A stretch of DNA of 14,643 nt from Nitrospirota bacterium (GCA_016222925.1 JACRQB010000232.1:1-14643), one strand, 5' to 3'. Positions 6,015-13,760 are shown, counted from the first letter of the stretch. Notes: generated by a model from the sequence alone, not told the origin. Program-made: numbers and translations.

Positions 6015-6458
6015 ATGCCATACTACTATTTTGACTCAACCGCACTCATTAAGCGCTACAGCATGGAGCGGGGCACGAGGATCGTGAATAGGCTGATGGT
6101 GAAGCGCGGTAAAGTTGCGATTGTCCCGACTTGGTCTGTGACGGACTTCTATTCGGTCCTGTGCGCACGCGCTCATGAAGGGCAGATTACGCGAGATGAT
6201 TGTTACTCCGTTCTGTATAAGTTTGAGATTGAATCCAAACAGGGACTTTATCAGTTTATTGAACCGAAGATGGAGACCTACCTGGCAACCAAGGAATTGG
6301 CCCTGGAGTATCCGTTCCTTCGATCACCACAGGTGATGCATCTTGCGCTGGCGTTGGAGCTGAAGCCGTTGCGATTGACCGTCGTCAGCGCGGATCCCCA
6401 GCTGTTGGCGGCATCAAAAACCGCAGGACTGCATATCATTAATCCGACCGAAGACTAG
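6015..6458 (+). CDS. PIN-domain protein (VapC-like putative ribonuclease toxin)
   Basis: The length, 147 aa, is normal for VapC-like proteins. The N-terminus MPYYYFDSTALIKRY carries the first PIN aspartate (D7) in the usual YxDsSaLvK motif. VTDFYSVL (D44) is at the second acidic position, and VVSADPQLLAASKTAGL (D127) gives the C-terminal aspartate and helix. The third motif, usually (R)A-DAlHLA, reads SPQVMHLALAL, with Gln106 in place of the aspartate, so one metal ligand appears to be missing. PIN toxins cleave RNA (tRNA, rRNA or mRNA) with Mg2+ or Mn2+; the altered site may mean reduced or lost activity. AAGGGG directly abuts the ATG, and the gene is probably coupled to the gene before it. 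It is convergent with the HAD phosphatase gene, 29 bases away. Confidence 0.82.
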   Translation: MPYYYFDSTALIKRYSMERGTRIVNRLMVKRGKVAIVPTWSVTDFYSVLCARAHEGQITRDDCYSVLYKFEIESKQGLYQFIEPKMETYLATKELALEYPFLRSPQVMHLALALELKPLRLTVVSADPQLLAASKTAGLHIINPTED

Positions 6459-6487
6459 CATTGCCATGTTTTTGGGAATGAGTGTAG

Positions 6488-7363
6488 TCAAGTGGCTCGG
6501 ATATTGGCTGATCGGCCATGGGATGTCTCTTCCGAGGCCTGTCTGAGCAATTCCAAGACAGCCTGATTCCATCCGGCTGGACCGATGCCAGGCGCGCGAA
6601 TGAGATTCGGCAGGTTGATGTCGGGGTCATACGAGCCGTCCGGTTTTTGTACCAAGACCGGATGATCCACCGTCAGTAAGAGCGGGAGATCGTTCAAGCT
6701 ATCGCCGATGCCGATGGTTTCGATGTCGTCCGGCAGGTTGGCCAGTCGCTCCTGTCGTTTATAGCAGCGGAGAAGAATTTCTGCAGCCCGACCTTTATCG
6801 TTGTTTCCCGTCAAGTGAAAGAACCGTCCGCCTCTGGTCCAATTCAGTCCTCGCGTCACGATTTGGCGGCAGACTTCCTCGATCAGTTTAGTGGGGCCGT
6901 TTACCAAAAACGGCTCATCGAACTCCCGCAGCATCGCCCGCAGTGCATCTTCTCGGGCGAGTCCTGTGTTCGCCATGACTTCGTCGACCGACAGGTCGCC
7001 GAAGCCTTGGAGCGGCGTGCCCACCGCTTCTTCAATTTGCCGGAGCACATCCCGGAGGAGGGCATAGGGTGTGCCGAGTTCAATGATTTGATAGCCGGAG
7101 CGGCGTCGCGATCGTTCCAAGGGGAAGTCAAAGGTATTGAGCGGCACAAACACCGCCGCGCCATTCTCGACGATGAAGGGATTGTGGTGATCGAGGCGCT
7201 CTCGAAGCGGTTCGATTTCGGCGCGGGTCTTTCCGGAGACGATAATGACCGGAATGTTCTCCGAACGGAGGGCGTCGAGCGCCGGTCTCGCCTCGTCAAA
7301 GGAATAGGTGTCGTTGTCTAAGAGACAACCGTCCAGGTCTGTGAAGAGTATATAGCGTGACAT
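6488..7363 (-). CDS. gpgP: Glucosyl/mannosyl-3-phosphoglycerate phosphatase (HAD family)
   Basis: The protein has 291 aa. HAD motif I is FTDLDGCLLD (nucleophile D9, acid D11), motif II VSGKTRAEIE (S43), motif III Lys in NNDKGRA (K190) and motif IV IGIGDSLNDLPLLL (D221, D225). The cap-domain sequence and overall pattern fit the MpgP/YedP branch of HAD phosphatases. MpgP dephosphorylates mannosyl-3-phosphoglycerate; close relatives next to gpgS act on glucosyl-3-phosphoglycerate (EC 3.1.3.85) to release glucosylglycerate. Because a GpgS gene heads the same operon, the glucosyl substrate is the better guess. It is the last of four minus-strand genes, starting four bases after the stop of the membrane protein gene without a clear Shine-Dalgarno, so translation is probably coupled. 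It is expected to be cytoplasmic. Confidence 0.85.
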   Translation of the reverse strand: MSRYILFTDLDGCLLDNDTYSFDEARPALDALRSENIPVIIVSGKTRAEIEPLRERLDHHNPFIVENGAAVFVPLNTFDFPLERSRRRSGYQIIELGTPYALLRDVLRQIEEAVGTPLQGFGDLSVDEVMANTGLAREDALRAMLREFDEPFLVNGPTKLIEEVCRQIVTRGLNWTRGGRFFHLTGNNDKGRAAEILLRCYKRQERLANLPDDIETIGIGDSLNDLPLLLTVDHPVLVQKPDGSYDPDINLPNLIRAPGIGPAGWNQAVLELLRQASEETSHGRSANIRAT

Positions 7364-7367
7364 AGGC

Positions 7368-8075
7368 TTAAAGATGTCGTAGGTCCTCGTTGATCTGCGA
7401 CCGGGAATGTCCGGCCAGACGTCGTTCCAGGAAATCCTTCGCCAGATCTTTGCCGCCCAATCCTAGTGCTAATGCAGCGGCGAGGACGAGACCTCCCCAG
7501 GTAATGCCGAATCCGACAACGACGATGTGCTGAGCAATCCCCAACTGTTCGAACGCCATGGCCACGGCCAAGAGCTGAATGCCCCAGCGTGTTCCGGCTG
7601 CGATCCAGCGGGCCGGAGGTAGCCCCGCGTTCACGGCAGCGATGAGGACGGCCTGCGAGACGAAATTCGAGACGAGGTACCCGATGATCCCGATCACGGC
7701 CGCGGTGACCAAATGGGGAATATACGACAAGAGTGAGTGCGCGGCTTCATTGATTGGGGCCACATCGAGCGCGCCCAGCGATGCCGTGGTGGAGAAGATC
7801 ACGATCAACCAGTAGGCAATGCGGCCGATAATATAAGACGGGTCGGCTTTGATGCCTCCCCGTAGGAGGGCTGCCGCGATACCGATTCGATCGCAGAGTC
7901 GATCCAGGCCAATGACGCGAAGCAGCCGTTCCATCAAATGGCCCATGCCCCAGGCTGCGCCCAGACCAACCAGCAAGAGAATCATCATGGCCAGGACATT
8001 GGGAAGGATGGCGAAGACGCGTTCGCCAAGTGCGGTCACTGGTCCGAGTAACGTATGTTCCCAGGTTGTGGTCAT
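7368..8075 (-). CDS. Small membrane protein with conserved TM helices of mechanosensitive-channel type
   Basis: The protein has 235 aa. It has about four to five hydrophobic segments: roughly residues 22-48 (AILPNVLAMMILLLVGLGAA), 80-103 (IIGRIAYWLIVIFSTTASLG), 118-148 and 160-210, with the typical VGLGAAWGMGHLMERLL and ALALGLGGKDLAKDFLER patterns of the 'conserved TM helix' repeat (PF05552) found in MscS-related proteins. The cytoplasmic beta domain of true MscS is absent, so calling it a channel is an inference. AAGGAG lies six bases before the ATG, which overlaps the previous gene's stop by four bases (ATGA). Its place inside a compatible-solute operon suggests a role in osmotic release or sensing in the inner membrane. 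Confidence 0.78.
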   Translation of the reverse strand: MTTTWEHTLLGPVTALGERVFAILPNVLAMMILLLVGLGAAWGMGHLMERLLRVIGLDRLCDRIGIAAALLRGGIKADPSYIIGRIAYWLIVIFSTTASLGALDVAPINEAAHSLLSYIPHLVTAAVIGIIGYLVSNFVSQAVLIAAVNAGLPPARWIAAGTRWGIQLLAVAMAFEQLGIAQHIVVVGFGITWGGLVLAAALALGLGGKDLAKDFLERRLAGHSRSQINEDLRHL

Positions 8076-9397
8076 GGCTCGCTCCTTTCAGACTTCGCGC
8101 GAGCGGCCCCGATGACTTCGCGCGAGTCATGAGACTGAGGCCAACGTGCGACAAGATACTCTTTCTGTTTCTCGAACGTTCGGCAGAGCGTTTCGATGAG
8201 CTGCTCGGCTTCCGCCGAGGTCAACCCTTGGCTATCCAGCACGAATGACGCGGTCTTTCCTAAATAGAGAGGGGTCAGTGCTTTCAGGAGATGTTCTTGT
8301 GGGAGCACGTTCCGATGATGCGCGAGGGCGGCGTCATAAATAATTTGGGCCCATAGCGAATCCGGAATGCGGAAATCCCGTAGGGGGACGTTCCGAAGGC
8401 TGGACAGCTGATCCAGAGCGTCTTCCGAAAGCATGCGCGCCCAAATATCGGGCAGGTCCGTGAGCCCGAGCTGAAACAAGTCCACCATCCGTTCGACATT
8501 GACATTCACCGGCTCAACGCCCACCTCATATTGGAAACCGAAGAGAGGCACCTTTCGCGAGTCTGTGACGGGAAGCCAGGTGGGGGCATGGGTTTCCATC
8601 AAGGCGAACAAGGCCCCCACCACCTGTCGCAACATGGAGGAGAGGTCGGCGGCAGGGTCTTTGGGATCATGAATCTTGGCTCCGAGAAAACTCTGACACA
8701 CCTTGGCTCCGCTCGCAATGGCTTCGGTCGTCATCCAAATGTCGATTCCGAAGCGCGCCACATCGGACTCCCAGACGTGCTTCTCGAGATAGTGCTGGGC
8801 CAGCTCTCCGGTGAATCCAAAATCTCCGCCGATCGGCTGACGGACCTCCTGCCCGTAGAGGGCTCGGGTCAGAGGATAGGCGATGCTGTTGGTGATGGTC
8901 CCGTCGTACTTGTGGCGTCGATAGTATGGGGCCACATAGTCGTAGCCTTCTTTGAGAATCGGATGAAGGAGCAGTTCCATCCACTCGGGGGTGATACTGC
9001 GGACGTCCGAATCGACGACGGCACAGGCTTTGACTTTGAGCCGTCGAGCGATCTCGAAAATCGTGCGAAACGCGCTGCCTTTGCCAGGGATCCCATGATA
9101 GGGCGTGATAATCCGGTGGAGTGTGCTCTGTCGATCGCTGATAAAGAGGGGTTCCAGATCGACCATAGTATGGGCGACGATGGTGGGGGTGTCGTCGGTG
9201 GAGCCGCCGTCGGCGTTGACCAAGACGGCACGATGGCCGTGAAAGTATTTTGCCAGCCCTGCTCCGACGGCGCGGACGACATGGCCGACGGTCCCTGCAT
9301 TGTTGAAGCTGGGAATGCCGACCAAGATGTCGGCACTGCGCACGGCTTCCAGCAGGTCCTCGGTTTCAGCGGTGAGTGGAATTAAGTTGTTGCTCAT
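8072..9397 (-). CDS. GT-A glycosyltransferase, putative glucosylglycerate synthase-like
   Basis: The protein has 441 aa. It has a GT-A fold start, ADILVGIPSFNNAGTVGHVV (residues 22-41), then VNADGGSTDDT (60-70), GIPGKGSAFR, the metal-binding DxD in CAVVDSDVRS (D129, D131), the acceptor-side IGGDFGFTGELA (189-200) and a late KIHDPKDP (H243) as a probable third metal ligand. A helical C-terminal domain of some 170 residues follows. This is the family that includes glucosylglycerate/mannosylglycerate synthases and related solute-making transferases; it is not the same subfamily as the GpgS next door. It may join NDP-glucose directly to glycerate (Ggs, EC 2.4.1.268, known beside GpgS/GpgP in Persephonella) or make a longer glycoside. 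The exact acceptor is uncertain. Both ends overlap neighbouring genes by four bases (ATGA), indicating coupling. Confidence 0.78.
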   Translation of the reverse strand: MSNNLIPLTAETEDLLEAVRSADILVGIPSFNNAGTVGHVVRAVGAGLAKYFHGHRAVLVNADGGSTDDTPTIVAHTMVDLEPLFISDRQSTLHRIITPYHGIPGKGSAFRTIFEIARRLKVKACAVVDSDVRSITPEWMELLLHPILKEGYDYVAPYYRRHKYDGTITNSIAYPLTRALYGQEVRQPIGGDFGFTGELAQHYLEKHVWESDVARFGIDIWMTTEAIASGAKVCQSFLGAKIHDPKDPAADLSSMLRQVVGALFALMETHAPTWLPVTDSRKVPLFGFQYEVGVEPVNVNVERMVDLFQLGLTDLPDIWARMLSEDALDQLSSLRNVPLRDFRIPDSLWAQIIYDAALAHHRNVLPQEHLLKALTPLYLGKTASFVLDSQGLTSAEAEQLIETLCRTFEKQKEYLVARWPQSHDSREVIGAARAKSERSEP

Positions 9398-10638
9398 GAG
9401 ACAGCTTGCCTGGTTTCCGCCGTAGGATCCCAGGCATGGTCCTGTTCCACGGCGTCCATGAGCCGATGAAAGATATCCGGGACGGCATGGGTCACCCGGC
9501 TCCAGTTCGAGATCATGGGGACGCCCAACGGGTCGCCGAGGAAGCTATCCGTCGCCAACGTCATGCCTCGCAGAAATACTTCAACGGCGCGTCGCTCCTC
9601 ATGGCGATCAAAGCGCAAACTGTTGATCGCCGCGTCATTTTCGTACCGACTAATAGCTTCTTGCGCAGCCTGGAGATAGGTGGCCCGCAACGTCTTGAGG
9701 GTGCTTTCCGAGAGGACCAACCCTTCGCTCGCCAGGTTGCGGAAAAGCGATTTGGTGATATCGACGCACATTTTCAACAAGCCGGCATCCGGATTGTGCG
9801 TCGACAGCGTTTGATGCTTGTGCTCATAGGCATCGGCGATATCGGCTTGGCAAATACGACGGAGTGCGCAATTGCGGTACACCTCGGCCAGCACGCCGAT
9901 CTCCAGCCCCCAGTCGCCGGGAATACGGTTGATCCAGGCCAGATCTCGCACCATCGCGAATTCACCGGCCAGCGGGTACCGAAAACTGTCCAGAAACGAG
10001 AGGAGGGGATGCGGTCCGACCAGCAACTGTAGACTGCGGATCAGCGGAGTGATGAAGAGACGGGTCACACGTCCATGCATGCGGTCCGTCACGCGGCTGT
10101 AATACCCCTTACAAAATTCGTAGGCGAGGTTCGGATTGGCGACGGGGTAACAGAGGCGAGCAAGGTACTGGCGGTCGTAGCTCACGATGTCGCAGTCATG
10201 CAGGGCGATGACTTGGCTTTGTCCCCGGGCCAGCACATAGCCGTAGGCCGTCCAACACCCGCGTCCTTTCCCCTGGTGTCCGATGTCGATCTCATGCGAG
10301 ACCAAGGTGTTCAACAGCGCCTGGATCCTGGTCCCGTCGTTCCAGACGACGCGGACTCGTTGAGGGAGCTGAGCAAAGAATTGCTTGGCCAGCCTGAATT
10401 CCAACGCAGAGGCTTGATCCAACGAAATGACGATTTCATTGATGTAGCGAACCTCACCCAGGATTTCCACGATGCGCTTGAGGGCGGGACGCTCCAGTTC
10501 CGAATACAGTGAAGGGAGGACCAGAGCGATCGGCGTCGTTTTCGCATACCGCTCGAGTTCATGTTCCAGCTGCTCAGTGTTGGGCTGACCGAGACGGTGG
10601 AGAACGGTCACGACCCCATTTTGATAAAAATCCGACAC
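9394..10638 (-). CDS. gpgS: Glucosyl-3-phosphoglycerate synthase
   Basis: The protein has 414 aa and starts at GTG, five bases after GAGAGG. Key features: IALVLPSLYSELERPALKRI (37-56), NEIVISLDQA, VVWNDG, QGKGRGCWTAYGY (122-134), the DxD motif in IALHDCDIVSYDR (D148, D150), YEFCKGYYSRV (173-183), FLDSFRYPLAGEFAMVRDL (215-233), DWGLEIGVLAEVY (242-254) and YEHKHQTLS (271-279) with likely metal-binding His. These are the hallmarks of GT81 GpgS of the Persephonella/bacterial type, which transfers glucose from an NDP-glucose to 3-phosphoglycerate (EC 2.4.1.266), the first step of glucosylglycerate synthesis. It is the first gene of the operon, cytoplasmic, with a predicted promoter and structured leader upstream. 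Glucosylglycerate accumulates in salt or nitrogen stress in several bacteria. Confidence 0.88.
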   Translation of the reverse strand: MSDFYQNGVVTVLHRLGQPNTEQLEHELERYAKTTPIALVLPSLYSELERPALKRIVEILGEVRYINEIVISLDQASALEFRLAKQFFAQLPQRVRVVWNDGTRIQALLNTLVSHEIDIGHQGKGRGCWTAYGYVLARGQSQVIALHDCDIVSYDRQYLARLCYPVANPNLAYEFCKGYYSRVTDRMHGRVTRLFITPLIRSLQLLVGPHPLLSFLDSFRYPLAGEFAMVRDLAWINRIPGDWGLEIGVLAEVYRNCALRRICQADIADAYEHKHQTLSTHNPDAGLLKMCVDITKSLFRNLASEGLVLSESTLKTLRATYLQAAQEAISRYENDAAINSLRFDRHEERRAVEVFLRGMTLATDSFLGDPLGVPMISNWSRVTHAVPDIFHRLMDAVEQDHAWDPTAETRQAVS

Positions 10639-10667
10639 GAGATCCTCTCTACGGATGGCTGATTATT

Positions 10668-10725
10668 GCTGAAAGCCGACCCCACGTAAAGGCGGGGGAA
10701 CGAGGAAGTGGGATTCTTTTCAGCC
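10668..10725 (-). promoter_or_regulatory. Structured 5' leader upstream of gpgS
   Basis: In the transcript, GCUGAAAAG (from 10724 down to 10716) pairs with CUUUCAGC (10675-10668) with one bulged A. Inside it CCCAC (10712-10708) pairs perfectly with GUGGG (10685-10681) around a 22-nt C-rich loop. The string AGCCGAC also occurs twice as a direct repeat on the plus strand (10674-10680 and 10722-10728). The fold ends about 30 bases before the GTG start and the Shine-Dalgarno lies outside it. It fits no riboswitch class I can name. Confidence 0.45.
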
Positions 10726-10764
10726 GACTCTATTAAGAAGAGTGCAGGGGATGTGCCACTGCTG

Positions 10765-10794
10765 AGTATAACGAAAGGCTAGGACTCTTGTCAC
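10765..10794 (-). promoter_or_regulatory. Candidate sigma70 promoter of the glucosylglycerate operon
   Basis: Read on the minus strand, GTGACA (10794-10789) and TATACT (10770-10765) are spaced by 18 bases, each one mismatch from consensus. Transcription would start near 10758, giving a leader of about 120 nt before the gpgS start codon. Confidence 0.5.
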
Positions 10795-10875
10795 TTCGAG
10801 CCGGGTTAGGCCCTGATTCTCTGGACTGATCACTCAAGGATGTAGGAAAAAGCAGGCAGGGGTGAATGGTTTCGC

Positions 10876-11703
10876 CTATGGTTTGTCGGTCGAGAGTCGC
10901 TTCCCTAAGCGTCTTGCCAATCGCACCATGCCGGGTGATCGATCGCTGGGGCTGAGGAGTACGTTCAGGACATGAAGCTGGCTTTGATCGGCAAAGGCAG
11001 CGGCAAGGTTCTGTTCAAATTCCCGTTGCGTGTGTACGCGCGAGCCTCTTCCGCCTCCGATCAGGTCGCACACGTTGTCATACTGCCATTCGTGCACATC
11101 GTTAAAGGGGCCCTCCAAGATCTCTCGCTCAGTCGAATAACCTCGGTTATTCAAAATAATGACAATCGGAGCTTGTCCATAGCGCACGCAGCTGGCCAAC
11201 TCAGTCCCGGTCATTTGAAAGGCGCCGTCTCCCACCAGCACGATGGGCCGCAAGCCGGGGTCGGCAAACGAGGCGCCTAAGGCTGCGGGAACGGCGAAAC
11301 CCATCGAGGTGTAATAGGCCGGCGACAGAAACTCAAACCGATGGCGCACGTGCAGATCGGCCGCTGCAAAGAGTGATTCACCCACGTCCGCGATCACGAC
11401 CGTCTTTTCAGTCAAGACTGTATCAAGATGGCGGAAGAGTCCGCCGAGCGTCACTGGTGCATCCGGGTCTGTTGTCGCCGGTTCTGGAAGGGCTTGAACC
11501 GGGAACAGCCGCTGGGAATGAGAAAAGGAGGGCAGTGGAGATTTCACAAGACCCTGGACAAAGTCCTGGAATCGAATCGATTCGTACCGGTGATGTTTGA
11601 TGGCGACTCGGTCGGCGGTGGCATGGATGGTACGGCCTTCTGACAGCAAGGGCGAGGTGGCATCCAGATCTTCCACGTCAGAGAGAATGGACCCGAGGAT
11701 CAA
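10876..11703 (-). CDS. C-terminal part of a broken ThDP-dependent 2-keto acid decarboxylase
   Basis: From TTG 11703 the frame gives 275 residues: LGSILSDVEDLDA, the end of the middle domain, then the C-terminal ThDP-binding domain. Visible motifs are VVIADVGESLFAA, YYTSMGFAVPAALG, the ThDP motif VGDGAFQMTGTEL (GDG at 158-160) ending in NN (185-186), and GYSTERE, whose Glu matches the catalytic Glu of pyruvate/indolepyruvate decarboxylases. This is the continuation of the gene that starts at 12512. The TTG 'start' overlaps that gene's TGA (TTGA), but no Shine-Dalgarno sequence is evident. I regard both pieces as one gene split by a lesion near 11700, though separate translation of two halves cannot be excluded. 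Confidence 0.85.
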   Translation of the reverse strand: MILGSILSDVEDLDATSPLLSEGRTIHATADRVAIKHHRYESIRFQDFVQGLVKSPLPSFSHSQRLFPVQALPEPATTDPDAPVTLGGLFRHLDTVLTEKTVVIADVGESLFAAADLHVRHRFEFLSPAYYTSMGFAVPAALGASFADPGLRPIVLVGDGAFQMTGTELASCVRYGQAPIVIILNNRGYSTEREILEGPFNDVHEWQYDNVCDLIGGGRGSRVHTQREFEQNLAAAFADQSQLHVLNVLLSPSDRSPGMVRLARRLGKRLSTDKP

Positions 11704-12512
11704 CAGACAGTCGGAATCGTTCCAATGAGCCCGCCATAGACGCCGACATAGAGCGGGTGATCCTCTCTGATGATCGATTTACCAAGTAGGGTCGAGGCGA
11801 TGGGAATGTTGAGTCGCTCCACTAAGCGAGCCAGATCGTCCTGGAGCCCGAAGCGGCCGACTTCGGCGCCGACGAGCATGGCCGGCCGTTTGGCCGAGGC
11901 GAGCATGAGTCGTACTTCACTGATCGCTTCTTCGAGAGCAGCCGGGTCACTCGGTGTATCCTCAATGCAGATTGGTTTCAGGCCACCCATGAGCGGACAG
12001 TGGACCATGTCTCTGGGGATTTCGATATAAATGGGTCGGCGATAGCGGAGGAGGGCGGCAAAGGCCCGATCCATTTCTCGCTCGGCGATTAACGGATCAT
12101 CCAACGTCACCGCGGCCACGGTCATCCGCTCGAAGACTTCTCGTTGGGTGGAAAAATCTCGAACCATGTGATGCAAATAGGGAGTGCGAGTTCGTTCAGA
12201 CAGGCCAGGAGATCCGGTCAAGAGGACCACAGGCGAGCGTTCCGCATAGGCGCAGGCGATGGCGTTGACGGTATTGAGTCCGCCGACGCAGTAGGTGACA
12301 CAGACAGCGCCGATCCCGTTGATCCTGGCATAGGCGTCCGCTGCAAAACCAGCACAATCCTCCCTGGTCGTTCCGACGTGTGTGATCGGCGAGGTCTCGA
12401 TCAATTGATAGAGGGACAGGACATAGTCACCGGGAATGCCGAAAATATGGCGAACGCCCAGGCGATGCAGGCGATCCAACACAGCGGAACCAATGGTAGC
12501 TTTGTCGCCCAT
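11700..12512 (-). CDS. N-terminal part of a broken ThDP-dependent 2-keto acid decarboxylase
   Basis: The protein has 270 aa from ATG 12512, with GAGG ten bases upstream. The Pyr domain has IFGIPGDYVLSLYQLIE (D29, matching the catalytic Asp of pyruvate decarboxylase), TTREDCAGFAADAYAR (E51, the ThDP-activating Glu) and YLHHMVRD (the His-His pair that marks decarboxylases rather than acetolactate synthases). The middle domain follows to YVGVYGGLIGTIP, then three stray residues and TGA. Relatives have about 14 residues between the YxGxYxG motif and the DcLLxLG motif; here about six remain and the frame changes, so a deletion of roughly 25 bases explains the break. The intact enzyme would decarboxylate an aromatic or branched 2-keto acid such as indolepyruvate or phenylpyruvate. 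It lies upstream of, and in the same direction as, the gpgS operon but has its own intergenic space. Confidence 0.85.
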   Translation of the reverse strand: MGDKATIGSAVLDRLHRLGVRHIFGIPGDYVLSLYQLIETSPITHVGTTREDCAGFAADAYARINGIGAVCVTYCVGGLNTVNAIACAYAERSPVVLLTGSPGLSERTRTPYLHHMVRDFSTQREVFERMTVAAVTLDDPLIAEREMDRAFAALLRYRRPIYIEIPRDMVHCPLMGGLKPICIEDTPSDPAALEEAISEVRLMLASAKRPAMLVGAEVGRFGLQDDLARLVERLNIPIASTLLGKSIIREDHPLYVGVYGGLIGTIPTVC

Positions 12513-12674
12513 TCTTCTTTATCCTCACATGCACGAGTGTACTGCGCTGGTGTCAGGAAAACATACTGACCGGGGTTCGTCAAGTAATGAGCGTGTGATG
12601 ATCGGGCTGACGACAGCCGGCATGTGACCACTCTCGCATAGAGATAGCTACATCATGTTACAGGAGATAAGACG

Positions 12675-13760
12675 ATGACACCGATGGCCGCTGGGGATCT
12701 GGTCGATGTCCTGACCCCCGACGGACAATTCTACGGACGTGGTCTCTATAACCCTGCGTCGAAAATCCGCGTCCGTCTCCTGACGTTCGAGGATGAACTC
12801 ATCGACGAGGCGTTCTGGCGGGGGAGAATTCAGCAGGCGATCCGCCTCCGGCAGCGAGTGGTTGCGCAGTCCAATGCCTATCGGCTGATTTATGCAGAAG
12901 GCGATCGACTGCCAGGGTTGATCGTGGATCGCTATGATCAGCTGCTGGTCATGCAGTGTCTCTCGTTCGGCATGGATAGCCGGAAGGAATTCTTGGCCGA
13001 CGTGCTGATGAAGGAATTGAATCTCACAATGGTGTACTTGCGGAACGAAGCCAAGAGCCGCCAACTCGAAGGTTTGCCCCTCGAACGGAGGTTTCTCTGC
13101 GGCAGCGGCCCGACACAGGTGGAGATTCACGAAGGGCCCGCGAAGTTTCTTGTGGATGTCGAGAAGGGTCAGAAAACCGGCTGGTTTTGCGATCAACGGG
13201 AAAATCGGTTGGCAGCGGCGAAACTCGCGGCAGGAGCCGACGTGTTGGAAGTGTTCTGCCATACCGGCGCCTTCGGCATTCATGCCGCGCTCGCCGGAGC
13301 CGTATCAGTGGAAGGCCTCGATGTCAGCCTAGACACACTGGCCATGGCCCGGACACAGGCCACGATGAACAAGGTGGAGGATCGCTGCACCTATCGCCAA
13401 GCTGATGCGTTCGAGGAAATGCGCAAGCTGGTGAAGGCGGGGAGACGGTACGATCTAGTGATTCTCGATCCTCCGGCCTTCGCGCGCAGTCAACAGGCCT
13501 TGGCCGGTGCGTTGACTGGGTATAAGGATGTCAATCTCTTGGGCTTGAAGCTGCTGAAGCCGGAAGGGTTTCTTGTGACCAGTTCCTGCTCCCATCCTGT
13601 CTCTGAGGCAGATCTTTGGAAGAGTATCCGCCTCGCGGCGCGCGACGCCAAGCGCGACATCCGCCTGATCGAACAACGTGGCCAAAGCGCCGACCATCCG
13701 ATCCTCGCCAGCATGCCGGAGACCCGGTATCTGAAGTGCTTTATCGTGCAGGTGTTGTAG
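12675..13760 (+). CDS. rlmI: RlmI-type 23S rRNA (cytosine-C5) methyltransferase, short N-terminus
   Basis: The protein has 361 aa. AGGAG lies about eight bases before the ATG; a stop in the same frame at 12645 leaves no longer start. It begins at GDLVDVLTPDGQFYGRG inside the PUA domain, so roughly the first 35 residues of RlmI proteins are absent. The rest is complete: YRLIYAEGDRLPGLIVDRYD, the linker QKTGWFCDQRENR, SAM-binding motif I DVLEVFCHTGAFGIHAA, motif IV VILDPPAFARS, TSSCSHPVSEADL and the C-terminal ADHPILASMPETRYLKCF. RlmI places m5C at position 1962 (E. coli numbering) of 23S rRNA; a related branch makes other rRNA marks, so the site is inferred. It is divergent from the decarboxylase gene, with 162 bases between them. 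Confidence 0.87.
   Translation: MTPMAAGDLVDVLTPDGQFYGRGLYNPASKIRVRLLTFEDELIDEAFWRGRIQQAIRLRQRVVAQSNAYRLIYAEGDRLPGLIVDRYDQLLVMQCLSFGMDSRKEFLADVLMKELNLTMVYLRNEAKSRQLEGLPLERRFLCGSGPTQVEIHEGPAKFLVDVEKGQKTGWFCDQRENRLAAAKLAAGADVLEVFCHTGAFGIHAALAGAVSVEGLDVSLDTLAMARTQATMNKVEDRCTYRQADAFEEMRKLVKAGRRYDLVILDPPAFARSQQALAGALTGYKDVNLLGLKLLKPEGFLVTSSCSHPVSEADLWKSIRLAARDAKRDIRLIEQRGQSADHPILASMPETRYLKCFIVQVL

Noticed and set aside
6815..7321. Plus-strand open frame opposite the phosphatase
   Set aside because: All HAD motifs are on the minus strand; this is a shadow.
8531..9385. Plus-strand open frame of 284 codons
   Set aside because: It is opposite the 441-aa glycosyltransferase, whose DxD and GDFGFTGE motifs are clear; the plus frame is Gly/Asp-rich without motifs.
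10668..10725. Known c-di-AMP (ydaO), cobalamin or c-di-GMP riboswitch
   Set aside because: Some short purine-rich strings on the plus strand recalled these classes, but the conserved cores are absent and the likely transcript is from the other strand.
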